Shown piece by piece: positions 38,027 to 64,000 of a DNA stretch of 64,000 bases. Where the stretch lies: positions 29,391,664 through 29,455,663 of the forward strand of contig CM022679.1 of assembly GCA_012295275.1 (NCBI GenBank), written 5' to 3'. The stretch comes from Chrysomallon squamiferum. Lineage: Eukaryota > Mollusca > Gastropoda > Neomphalida > Peltospiridae. The translations under genes and the position numbers were made by a program. The notes below the pieces were generated by a model. It was given only the letters and a program-made list of their open reading frames with translations. It was not told the DNA's origin and ran no database searches. Every line of letters begins with the position of its first letter. Positions within the stretch are counted from its first letter, which is position 1.

Positions 38027-38176
38027 ATGGCTGGTTCCGTGGATGATACAAATGAATGGGAACTAAGTAAAGAAAATATTCAACCTCTCAGACAAGGTCG
38101 AAAGTTTTCTTTACTGACAGCTGCTTTGCAACCTCACTCCGACGATCAACAAAAAATTAAAGAACAGAAAGAATAA
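38027..38176 (+). pseudogene. BUB1B/BubR1 first coding exon, best copy (49-codon ORF)
   Basis: An ATG-to-TAA reading frame of 49 codons includes WELSKENIQPLRQGR, the hallmark N-terminal KEN-box context of BubR1/Mad3 mitotic checkpoint proteins, followed by LLTAALQPHSDDQQK. Other copies keep GTAAGT exactly where this copy has ATAAGT, so the TAA stop arises from loss of the exon donor. No further BUB1B exon is seen nearby. It is therefore a captured 5' exon fragment, the best preserved of seven. Whether the 49-residue ORF is transcribed is unknown. Confidence 0.8.
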
Positions 38177-38850
38177 GTCTGATGAAATGAAACTCAAGGT
38201 TTTAACTTAAAATTTAAGAAGATCTGTAGACGTTATTCATAATACTATGTTTTATAATCAACCTGCGGTAATAAAATTTCGCTTTTTTATATTATGTATG
38301 TTGATTAATGTAAATGTATTTGTGAAATAAGGTGTTGTTTTCAATGAAGATAATGAAAAACTAAGAAAGATTAATTTATTACTATTCAGTCGACTCTATT
38401 GTTCTTTAATTTCACTCGTTAGCTTTACATACACGTTTCTGAAGGAAAAACAAACAAAAAACTCCAGAATTTTATTAAATATGTTTAATTTGATATTGTG
38501 CTTATAATAATCAAAATAAAGTGGCTAATCCTCTCAGTCAGTGTCTAAAATAAATTGTTTTATGAGTAAACAAAAGTTTTACCTTTATTTTGGGTTTGCT
38601 TTGTTATCAGAGTCTGCCAGTGGAATGTAGAAAGTATGAGCAAAGCCATTCATAACAAAATATTTTTAATATTACAATTAAATTTTTTTTTTTTTTTTTT
38701 TAATTTGATATTTATACATATACACAAACACACACATAAATATATATATACATACACATATCCACACATATATACATGATTATTTAATAATTTATATTTT
38801 TTTTAATTTTTAGATTCTTTGAAAGTGAACTGAGTTAATCATTCATTGTA

Positions 38851-39465
38851 CATAAACAGCACCACATTCAGACCAAAACTCATACTAGTTCAAACTGGCT
38901 CTTTGGACTGTAGAATAGAGAAAACTTTGAAGGTATGTATTAATTTGTCAACTTCTAAATGGACACCAGACTATCTAGCTATCTACATACTGCACATAAA
39001 TATTTTAATGTTGACAGTTACATATATATTTTAATGTTGACAGTTACATATATATTTTAACATTGACAGTTACATGTATATTTTAGTGTTGACAGTTACA
39101 TATATATTTTAATGTTGACAGTTACATGTATATTTTAGTGTTGACAGTTACATATATATTTTAATGTTGACAGTTACATGTATATTTTAATGTTGATAGT
39201 TACAGGTATATTTTAATTTTGACAGTTATGTGTATGTTTTAGACAGAGAATATTCAAAATCCTAAAATACATACATACATACACATGCACACATTATGTA
39301 CAAACATACATATTTCTCTCTATATATATGTGAGTTGGTGTGTGTATTCCTGCATAAGTATTTTATCTGTTATATACATGATGAATCTAAGTAAATGAAT
39401 CTAATAGCAGTATTAGTACTGTCTTTGCTATTCGCTGTTACAAAACTCTCCCTGCTGTCTGTTTT
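38851..39465 (+). pseudogene. Locus I: locus-C-like remnant broken by a (CT)n tract
   Basis: CATAAACA (38851-38858), the family leader (CTCTTTGGACTGTAG) and a non-coding exon ending at 38932 before GTATGT are preserved, as is an intron-1 minisatellite. The next exon starts at ATG 39395 and reads MNLIAVLVLSLLFAVTKLS, close to the locus C signal peptide, then runs into a (CT)n expansion with no Cys motif. Microexons were not found. Confidence 0.6.
39000..39240 (+). repeat. 28-bp minisatellite, intron 1 of locus I
   Basis: About 9 copies of TTGACAGTTACATATATATT type. Confidence 0.88.
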
Positions 39466-39481
39466 TTCTCTCTCTCTCTCT

Positions 39482-39622
<141 letters not shown>

Positions 39623-39785
39623 CCCCCTCCCCTCCCTCCCATAATTGTCTTCCTGGGAACTAATTTATCACTGGGTGTACATCTATAAAACTTTTTCTAC
39701 CACAAATTTGTTTTTAGAACTATTGTCACTTGAAAATATTACTATAAATGTTATGCTGATGATGATAATGATGATGATGATGATG

Positions 39786-39831
<46 letters not shown>

Positions 39832-42059
39832 TGATGATGAAGGTAATACAAATTATGATAATAATAAAACATTGTAGAAATCTGAACAGCCAGTTAATTA
39901 AACAACTACATTGTTTATTAAACTTTGGTCATTTTTGAATACTTTCTAATTACAATGAAATTCACACTCCAATTAAGTCTATGTTATATATATACATCTG
40001 TGTAACACTTACTTTTCCAGAGACAAACGTAGGTGAACTTCACTGCCTCAACACAGTTAATTATATTTTTAATCAGTTTTTTTTTTTTTCTTCTAATTTT
40101 GTTTTTTTATGGAAAATAGGAATTTGAGAAAAGAAAGACAAATAAAACATCAACAACAAACAAACACTAGCAATGTAGAGATTCAGTTCTTTATTGTTCT
40201 CATTTAGTTCACACTATTTTATTTTTGAGCAAAAGAGCAATAGATGAATACAGGCTGTAACAAAAATAATAATAATTGTAATAATGTAATAATAAATGTA
40301 ATAATATAACTGTAAAAATATAATAATAAATGTAATAATATAACTGTAAAAATATAATAATAAATGTAATAATAATAATAATAATAATAATAATAGTAAA
40401 AAGCACATGACTAAAAATCATTACCCGACTGTTTTTAATTAAAACCTTTAATTAAATATTTAGATGTGATGGGCATGCAATTAATAAATACTAATTTTTA
40501 TTTTTATTACTATTATTATTATTATTATTTTAACAGATCTAATTGTATTTCTGTTCATTAATAATATTACTAAAAGTTTTGATAATAGTTAAAAATTGTA
40601 ATAACTTGTGTTATGTTCTTCTACAAAGACTGAGTATCTAACACCAGACATCATTTCATTTTATAAATATTTCTCATCATATCTTTCTCTAGCTTTACTT
40701 CATTTACTAAACCTTTCAGTTTTACATGAAATTATTATTATTATTATTATCATCATTACTGATATTACTGTTATTGTTGCTGTTGCTATTCTTATTCTTA
40801 TTACAATTGTAGTTATTTATGGTTTTGTTGTTATTATTACTATTATTATTATTATTATTATTATTACTATTACTATTATTACTATTATTATTATTATTAT
40901 TACTATTATTATTATTACTATTACTATTATTATTTTTATTTTTATTATTATTATTATTATTACAGCCTGTGAACATTTTTAAAATTATATTTTACCCCTT
41001 TCAATGACAATTTTTTCTTTTCTCCACAGTATAATTAAAATAAAAACAAACAGCATTATTCAGCTAGACATGATCCTATCAGCCAGTGATGTGTAACATT
41101 TACTAAATATAGTGCAGCTATTTCGATGAACCCAGTAAATATATTCAGGGCAAAGCTTCGAAAAGGGAGAAGGAATTTGCAGATCCATATTGATCACTGA
41201 TGGTTTAATTTAAAAAAAAAAAATAATAATAATAATAAAAATAAAAATAAATAAACAAAACTTAAAGATAAAAAAAAGAAGAAAAAAAATGTGTTATACA
41301 TTCGACCCAAGGGGAAAAAAGAAAATAATAATAATTATATTTTGGATACATATAAAAACTATTAAAATATATTGAGAATTTTTGTATTATTATTTATTTA
41401 TTTTTTTTTAAAGAGAAAAGAAACCTATTTACCTATAAAGCATCTTTCTTTTTGGAGTTTTTTTCATTAAAAAACTAAAATTCAAAAAATCTAACTTACA
41501 TCTCCTGACTAACACAAAGCAGTAAACAAGTTCCATTACTCTAGCAACCCAAATACTACTTTCCACACAGTTCTCTCCCCTTTATTACCAAAACGCTTAT
41601 AACATTTTTATAACTTATTTAAAGTCCATTCTATAGGTCAATGATCTCTCTATAAAAGCCAGTATGGTGTAAGAATAAAATATATTCCAAGTAAACCAGA
41701 CACTGTTCTATTAACATGTATAAAAAACCCAAATATTTTTAATATCTGCATATTAAAACAAGTATAAAATATAATGATTATATTCTGACTATGTAACAGC
41801 TACAGATTAAACAATTTTTTATTTTTTTTTATTGGATGTAATTTATGAGCAGGGTTTCCAGTGTCTTTCCTGTTCAAGATTTTAAAAACAATTATAGGTA
41901 AGTTTTGTGATTCTTCATATCAAAAGTAATTTCTGTATTTATTATATTATTATTCATTAATTAACTAACTATGTTCACTAATAAAAAATTATTACTGGTA
42001 AACTTTCATTGATTAGAAACCTGTAACATAATCCTTGTAAAACATCCTGTATCCTCCCT

Positions 42060-42096
<37 letters not shown>

Positions 42097-42289
42097 AAAA
42101 GAGAAAAAGCAGAAGATATGGATTTAACTGGATCGGGGTCATGGCTAGGTAATAACGGTGCACATAAAGATTCTTGCTGTCAGTCAGACAGCAAAGTCCA
42201 CAAAGTGATTCAGTGAGTTCCTTTCTCTCATCATTTTATTATCTATTTATTAATTTATTCATATTTTTACTATTATTATTATTATAAAA

Positions 42290-42333
<44 letters not shown>

Positions 42334-44739
42334 TTTTAATAATAAATTAATAAATAAATAATAAAAATTTTCCATCAAACAAATATCCTTTATTACAGGT
42401 CCAATAATTAATTAATAAAAGTAAAATTCCTGTAACATTTAAAAAGTACATTACATGTCTCTTGTACCTGAAGCTAAAAATATATCACCGATTGTTGGAC
42501 GGAAAGAAAAATAAAAAAAAGAATAATAATAAAATCACTGACAGCACTGTCAACAAACAATCAGTGTCACAACGTCTGTCACAGTGTCACTGTCACAACG
42601 TCTGTGTCACAACGTCTGTGACACTGTCACTGTCACTGTCACAACATCTGTGACATTGTCACTGTCACAACGTCTGTGACATTGTCACTGTCAGTGCTTG
42701 ATTATAGATTCCTGTTGATTATTGTGTAAATTTTAAAAATATTTTACAATTAACTGTATATTTACATTGTGTGTACATTTTATCATTTCAGTATTATTAT
42801 TATAATTATAAGTACTAGGCAATACCTCCAAGCCCTAACTATTCATACATCCTTGGGATTTTTTTTCCCAATCCAACCTGGACAAAAATGACTGATGTAT
42901 CAAACATTGTTTCCACAATATGGTAAAGTACAGATTAAAATGGTTATTAATGTGATTTATGTAACGTAAGCATTAAGTTTTATCTTTCATAAGTTTGAAA
43001 CAGATACCAAAATACATGGAGCAGTCAGAAATTTAAATCATTCTGGCAGTACTGAAATTCACTGCAAAAAAATTACATTTGTTCAGAAAGAAATAAAAAT
43101 ACCTTGGATCTTTATCATAGTATTGTACAATACCGTATCAAAATACTGTACAATAAGTGATATACTTATGTAGCCAGTGCTTATCAAAATATTGTACAAT
43201 AACTGATATAATTATGTAGTTGAAACATTAGATAAAAAATCATTACTCACAAGATGGTGTTTAATAAACTACACTGTAACATGAAATTAACAGAGAAAGA
43301 AGAAGAAAAAAAAAATACTGAGAGGGAATATGAATAAAAATCTATACATAACAACAACAGTAATATTAATGTATGAGTCAATAACTGCATGCAACAAATG
43401 GTAATAATTCGGTAATCGTCATAGTTTACAAATATTTCCACAGGCAGCTTAACAATAGTTTTAAAACAGTGACAACATCATACACACAACACGTCATTTT
43501 CCTTTGGCTGCTTTAGGCTTCATGTTTACTGGCTGACATAGACAATAATCCATAGGATTTAGCAGTAGCTGTAGTAGTAGTAGTAGTAGTAGTAATGTTA
43601 ATAATAATAATAATAATAATAATCATAACTGTAATATGGGACTGTGGTTGCATATGATTATAGTTACCATCATTATCATTATTATTACGTTGTTTTTCTT
43701 TTTTTATTACTAATAAAAATAACAAAAGAAGATCCCCAAATAAAACAAAAAATCCTAATTAGCAAATTACAGAAATGAAATAAAATTAAAATAAAATTAT
43801 TAAACTTTCTAGCTCAAGCAATCTTTTTCTTATGTTAACCTATACCAAAGCATTACAATAATTAGTCTCAGATTTAATAAAATAAACAACTTAACATTTC
43901 ACGTTATGGTGCTGTTTTAACATTTGGCTGTAACATAGCTTGTATATTTCAAATACTGAAATTAAAACCATTAAATATCAAACTATATAAATATAGAATC
44001 TAACATTAAATCTGAGAAAATAATATAAGCATTCCGTTACATTATAGAATCTTATTTCAGTTTATAATAAGCCACGAAATTTGTAACTAAAGCAAATGAA
44101 AAAGCCACAAATTAAAGAATTTGAAAGAAAAAAGTTTTAAAAATTAATGAAAATTTATAATATTGCATCAGCTAGTTTGTTAAAGAGGAACTGTCTATGA
44201 TTGCACTAAATATGATTATAACTAAACTAATCATTATTTGAAATGAAAACAGAGACTTTGAACAGAACACAGCTATTACAAACCCTCCAGGACTGACAGA
44301 CATAAATGTTCTAACAGCACAACCAGACAGATGTATGTACAGACACATTTATTTTTTAAAATTATAAAGCCACTGTAACTGGACGTACAGACATACACAC
44401 ACATTAACTAAAATATACACTAGAATTTACATACAAAGCCACTATGATATCTATAATGTTGTCATTCCGACTAGACAAGTATGTCTGTACCTAACATGAA
44501 GATACAAAATAAAAAATATTTATAAACCTGTATGATGCCCATAAACGAAATGTTTTGGCAAATAAGATTTTAGTACTGTACCTGACTGGATGAATTGGTG
44601 ATAAACCCAATCGAAGACCCAACCCTAGGCTATCCAGCATATTTTGAATATTAATTTTTCTTGATATTTTTAAATATTCGCTTCTTTAACATACAGAATA
44701 TAATGACCTGTTAAATTCTGTAATTTTCTGTAATTATAA

Positions 44740-44970
44740 CACCCAGAAGTAATGGCCTGTCCTGTTATTTGAGGACCCAATAACAATGATATACCCTGTT
44801 ATATGAGGACCCAATAACAATGATATATCCTGTTATATGAGGACCCAATAACAATGATATACCCTGTTATATGAGGACCCAATAGCAATAATATATCCTG
44901 TTATATGAGGGACCAATAACAATGATATATCCTGTTATATGAGGACCCAATAACAATGATATACCCTGTT
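44740..44970 (+). repeat. ~37-bp tandem repeat, six copies
   Basis: Unit contains ATATGAGGACCCAATAACAA followed by TGATATACCCTGTT; copies differ by one or two bases. Confidence 0.9.
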
Positions 44971-45760
44971 ATATAAGTAGTTTGTATAATACAACCTAGA
45001 GTTAAAAGAAAGACGCACATACGGGTAAAAAAGAGTGTACCCAGGTGTGTGTAGATATATAAAACTGTTTATGGGTGTGTATAGATATACAACTGTTTAT
45101 GGGTGTGTATCTGCCAGCAAACAAGAAGCCTCTCTGTACAGCCAGTGTGAAGAGACTGTTACACAATGTCAGAGCAAATCTTTTAACAGCCAGCCAGACT
45201 CCTCCCATCACCAACACCCTGTCCCTCCCTGTCCCCTCACCCCCAACACACTTGTCGTGAGTCTGTGTGACACAGCAGTCACAACACAATGAGCTGAACA
45301 CATTAAAAAATGTACTGTAGTTTTAAAATACAGAGTTGGAATGTTTGTGTGTGTTATTATGTGTATATCTGTGTGTCTTGTGTCTGTGTTGGTTGGTATG
45401 TAGGTGAGTATATGTATACATATATCTTTGTATGTGTGTATGTCCATACATATGTGTAAGTGCACATATTGTTGTGTGTACTTGTTTCAGTGTGTCTCTG
45501 TATGTCTGAATATCCATATAATCATGTGCCAGGTAAAACACACATGAACTGATTCAGCCACCAAGAGTTTTGAAACATTTTGGTTACCAAGGCAACGGGG
45601 AGATGCGGTGTTGGTGATGATCATGTATCCTTTGATCTGTGGACCACCTGATACTCTCAGTTAATTAGCAATTAACAATAATTAACAATAACAATCAGTA
45701 AAAACACAGCTGCAAACCCTACCCCAACTCACAATAACATTTTAAAAAAAAAAAAACCAT

Positions 45761-45809
<49 letters not shown>

Positions 45810-47989
45810 AGAGACATTTAAAGAAAGCACATGAATATTCACAAGGATACACAAAAAGTATAGTAAACAATAGAGATTAAAAAATTTAAAAAGATGTACA
45901 TGAATATTCATATAATAATAATAATATAAAATACATGAATATTCTTAAGGATATTATATAATATAATAATCAACAGAGACATGTAAAAGAAAATACATGA
46001 ATATTCATAAGGATATATAATATACAGTAACCAATAGAAACATGGGGGGAAAAAAAAAATGAATATTCATAATGCATATCAAATCATTATAAAATTCAGA
46101 AACTAAATTATTAATCAACTTGAAATAATCATTTTAGATATATATATATATATATATATATATTTTTAACAACAATATGAAAGTATTTCCAAGACATGAA
46201 ATAAAAATAAATAAACATGATAATGAGATAGTGTTTAAAAAAACCCACAGTAAAAGCAGTTTGCATAGAAAAAATCAGCAGTTATTTTATATTAAGTATT
46301 TGGACATTAAGTATTAATATAAATATTACTAAATACAAATATTACTAAGGTATTTTGTTGTTGTTGTTGTTATTACTATTATTATTATTACTAAAGTTTC
46401 ATAAACAGTTTCTTGAATGTCATGTTTTTATTAAAATCTTTGAAACAATAATAATAATAATAATTTATTTTTCTAATAGTTATGGTTTTCTTTTTAAAAT
46501 GTGTACTTTATAAGAATTCAGGGATTTTTTGGGAGAGTTTTCTTAAAATATTTTGAAATACATAAACAATTGTTAACAATTGACTGTTCAAGATCATGTG
46601 ACTTACACAAATACAGACTAGGCCTATATTCTAGATCAACAAGCTAAAAGAATTTTACTTATGAATTTCAATTTACATATAACTTTCTTTTAATTCATAA
46701 AATTACTTAAACATTTCATAACTTCATAAAATCTTAAAGTCACCATAATTATTAATACACATTAACTTTACAAAAATAATAAATGAATGGAAAAATGTAT
46801 TACTTATATACATACACAATATTTCTACCCATCTCTACAAAATAAACAAAGAAAAAAAAAAAAAAAATAAAAAAAAAAAAATTATGCAAGAAAAAGGACG
46901 GAGTTTCAGCTATGAACTCAACAAAACTAAAAATATTCTTTCTTGAACAAAGTCACAAACTGTTTAACTTTGTAACAACATTGCAAAAATGTATTATTAT
47001 GTCATAATTGTATATCATTGTAAAACAAAATAATACATTGTAATACTTAACAAAAAAATACATTCTTAGAAAAATGTCATGAAATAATTTTAAAAAAGGG
47101 ATTATTTTAAATTAAATATCATTGTAAAACAAAATAATACATTGTAATACTTGACAAAAAAATACATTCTTAGAAAAATGTCATGAAATAATTTAAAAAA
47201 AAAGGGATTATTTTAAATTAAATCAAGTTGATTTGTAAATTTATCACAAACTGTAATGGACGGAGAATATCATGATTAAATTTCCTTTCAGTGTAAATGG
47301 AAAGAAGAAAAAAAAGATTAGTTGATCACAATACCTCATTTATCAAAAATCTCAGATGACTATTAAAAGTGGTGAGCCTAGAAAAAGTCAAAAGAAAATA
47401 TTTGAAAGAAAAAAAAAATGTATCAAGTCATGGTAAGTAATAAAATGAAAAAAAATGTGTTATCATTAACTCTAATTTTAACTTATTTATTTTATTTTAT
47501 TATATTTGTGATTTTATTTGGCATTTTATTTACTTATTTATGGAAAATATCTAATTATTAATATCTAAGGAAAATATATTTTAAAAATAATTAAGTTCAT
47601 GATATTTTTTTAAATACTATTTCATAAACATTTTAAAGTAATTATTTCAATAAAGTTTATATACATATATACTTACACCTAATAAATAAATAATAAAAAT
47701 CCATCGTAATCATTTATGACTTAAATGAGGAATTTAACCTTTATGCATATGACATTTTTCTTTTTTCCTATTGTTAATATAGTTTTTAAAAAAAAGACTA
47801 TCACCGAGATTATGGAAATTTTCACAAAATATAAAACAAAAGACTAGACAATCACAAAGCGGTCCACATATTTTGATAGCTCCAAGATTTTTTTATCAAA
47901 TTAAAAATAAAAAATTTAATTTATTCAAATATTCATGAAGAGAATTACACTAACTGTAACCAGTTATTTCATAAAATATAGTATTCAGT

Positions 47990-48165
47990 TGTGGTTACAA
48001 TTCATAGCAACAAAACAATGTCTGTAACAAGTTGTGATAAGTCACAATTTACTATGGTTACCTTCTCAGATGTGTGGTTACAATTCATAGCAACAAAACA
48101 ATGTCTGTAACAAGTTGTGATAAGTCACAATTTACTATGGTTACTTTCTCAGATGTGTGGTTACA
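47990..48165. repeat. ~88-bp tandem duplication rich in GTTACA
   Basis: Two near-perfect copies containing GTGGTTACAATTCATAGCAA and TAAGTCACAATTTACTATGG. Further GTTAC/GTAAC motifs on both strands continue to 48490. Confidence 0.85.
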
Positions 48166-48856
48166 ATTCTCGGCTCAGGAAAACAAAACAAGCATAACCA
48201 GTGGTTACATCTCGTAACTTTAGCCAGTTTCTCAAAATGTGGTTACACTTCACAGCTTTTAAAAATAATTGTGGTTACAAGTCATGACTGTAACCAGTTA
48301 CCAATTTGCATAACCCACAATAATGAATTTGATAAAAATGGTTACAGTGATGTTACCGGCTGATTAATTATCTTGTAAATTATCTTGTAATGATCACAAC
48401 TGCTTGTAACCAGAAACAAATATTCTCATATCAAATACATTTTGCAAAATTGGTTACTTTTCTGTTACCAAGTGGTTACACTCAGTAACCATCATTGCAG
48501 TTGACAGCTTTAATAACTGCTTTTGCAACTGAACAGAAATAATAAAATTTAAAAGAAAAAGAAAAAAGTAACAATTATCATCAAAATATTTGGTTTAAAA
48601 CTGACATACAACACTGACATTATCAACAATGAAGAATTAAATTTCAAAAAAAAAAAAAAAAAATCTTTCCAAATCTTCAGGTTTAAAATGGGACATCACT
48701 AACCAAGAAAATTTCAAAAATATATATATATATATGTTGTTTTTAAAAATCTGTTCAAAAAAAAAAAAAAAAAAAGTTCTGGTTTTTATAATGGACGTCG
48801 CTGACCGACCAGAGGTCAGTTTGAAATAACAAGATGGATGTTCGGGTGGTCAGTTT

Positions 48857-62405
<13,549 letters not shown>

Positions 62406-63714
62406 CTGAAAAATACAGAGTTAAAATATGACGTATCTATTTGTATTGTATATATATATATATATATAGATGGGTGGATGTATCTGTGTGTGTACTTATA
62501 TATATGTATTATATGTAACTGTTTGATACAAACACAGGATGACTCAGAAAGTCTATTAATATAACTGTCAATCATTCTTAAGTCACTTTCTTTATTTATA
62601 ACCAGTTATAAACTTTCTTCTACTCACTCAAGTTTCTAAGTAGAAATAAATTGAAAATTATCATAGTCAAAAGATTTAAAAAACAGTAAATAAACACAGA
62701 ATGTCCAGGATAAAATACACTCTGAACTGTTTCTACCAAAACTAGTTGGTTTACAGAGAAAGCATAAATCAGGTTGCTGATGCTGAACAGTTGAATACTA
62801 TTTTTTCTGTGAGTGGCTACTGTTGATCAGTTTGATGTATTTCGGTACTGCTGTGTTTGTCTTTTCATATTTCTTTGGAACAGAAGAATATTATCAACTA
62901 TTTACAAACTGCGGGATTTTACTATTTAACTCAGATGTTTTCTACATGTAAATCAATGATTTCATTATGTTGCAGTTGATATACATTTAACAGAAGTATA
63001 ATATGTCTTGTACATGTTTACATACATACTAAACTCACACACACACACACACACACACCTTTATACACTCATATATACTTTCATGCATATATCAATACAT
63101 ATACAGATTTACAAACACATACATCCATACATTTATACACATTTATACAACCCTGAAATCTAAACATAATAAATATAAAGAAATGAAAGAAGATTTTCCT
63201 TCTTTTTTTTTTTTTCTTTTTTTTTTCAAATTTTAAAATATTAAAAAATTAAAAAAAACTGTTGCTTGAAATGAATTTCAGTTCAGAAAGCGGACACAAA
63301 CAGAGTCTATTCTAAGTTTAAACAGAAAAATATATAATTAACATTCCTTTACCTATAAACACATTAAAAAACACACATAAACCTTAATGCATAACAGTTC
63401 TTCATAAACAAGAACCATTGTTCTTCCCCAGATTTCATTTTAACGAGATTTCATATCCGATAAAAAGAATAAAAACACTTTTCTTTTTAATATCAGGAAT
63501 TCCTGGAAACTGTCCAATTTGTTTTGAGAAGAGCTAGGGTTTTGTGCTGGTAGAAATTAAATAAAGTTTTAGTTAAATGAAAGTGCAGAGGTACTGGATT
63601 CACACTGGGGGGGGGGAGTGTCGTAATGACTGCTTGACTTTGTAGAGGAATGCCTGATCTGAAACCAGCCATACACATCAGTGACCCAAACACACAGTAC
63701 AAAAGACAGGCACA

Positions 63715-63870
63715 CAAACCAGAATCCCAGATACACAAACCAGAATCCCAGACACACAAACCAAAATCCCAAGCACAGAAACCAGAATCCCAGATACACA
63801 AACCAGAATCCCAGACAAACAAACCAAAATCCCAAGGACAGAAACCAGAATCCCAGACAAACAAACCAGA
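63715..63870. repeat. 21-bp tandem repeat near the window end
   Basis: About seven copies of CCAGAATCCCAGATACACAA type. The period of 21 keeps several frames open on both strands, but codon patterns are purely repetitive. Confidence 0.9.
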
Positions 63871-64000
63871 ATACTGACAATTTAAAAAAAAAAAAAAAAA
63901 AAAAAATTACAAAAGACATAAAACAACATTAAACCCTTTTCCAAAGGAGAATATAAAAATAAACTAAAGAGTGATATCAAGATGACACCTATAGTTTTTA

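Noticed and set aside
45002-45301. Overlapping open frames on both strands at 45.0-45.3 kb
   Set aside because: Local higher GC and short repeats explain the openness; no splice signals, domains or known motifs.
63493-63932. Repetitive Trp/Gly/Phe or Gln/Asn/Pro proteins at the right edge
   Set aside because: They come from a 21-bp tandem repeat open on both strands; no splice sites or homology.

Overview
The window is animal nuclear DNA: AT-rich, intron-rich and packed with simple repeats ((CT)n/(GA)n, (ATT)n, (CA)n). A clear Bicaudal-C (BICC1) orthologue with split SAM-domain exons fixes it as metazoan. The repeat style suggests a lophotrochozoan, perhaps a mollusc, but the sequence alone does not settle the phylum.

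Positions 1-39,500 hold a tandem cluster of at least seven apparently intact, very small, multi-exon genes plus three decayed copies. They encode secreted cysteine-rich peptides of about 59-82 residues. I do not recognise the family. Each gene has a TATA box and a non-coding first exon; an intron usually carrying a ~28-bp minisatellite; a signal-peptide exon ending in a CX3C motif; microexons of 21 and 18 nt (15 in one gene), both phase 2; a 30-67 nt exon with a second CX3C; and a short last exon with stop and AATAAA. Loci A, B and C (plus an orphan last exon) are on the minus strand and D, E, F, G, H and I on the plus strand, so the two arms are head-to-head around 15.5-18.0 kb. Spacing is CX3C-X18-CX3C (X17 in C).

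Several features of the cluster go beyond gene copying. In six genes a (CU)n tract precedes and a (GA)n tract follows microexon 4, so the pre-mRNA can pair across that exon. Gene B has extra copies of microexon 3. The 3' flanks of several genes carry a captured fragment of the first coding exon of BUB1B/BubR1 (Mad3), including its KEN box, always antisense to the peptide gene. Intergenic DNA is rich in octamer-like ATGCAAAT and TAATTA motifs.

Positions 39,500-48,850 show no gene I can support; this is repeat-rich flank. Positions 48,857-62,405, minus strand, are the 3' part of BicC: eleven coding exons giving 532 residues from the end of a KH-like domain through a Ser/Pro-rich linker to the C-terminal SAM domain and a terminal SGRW. 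The 5' half lies beyond 64,000.
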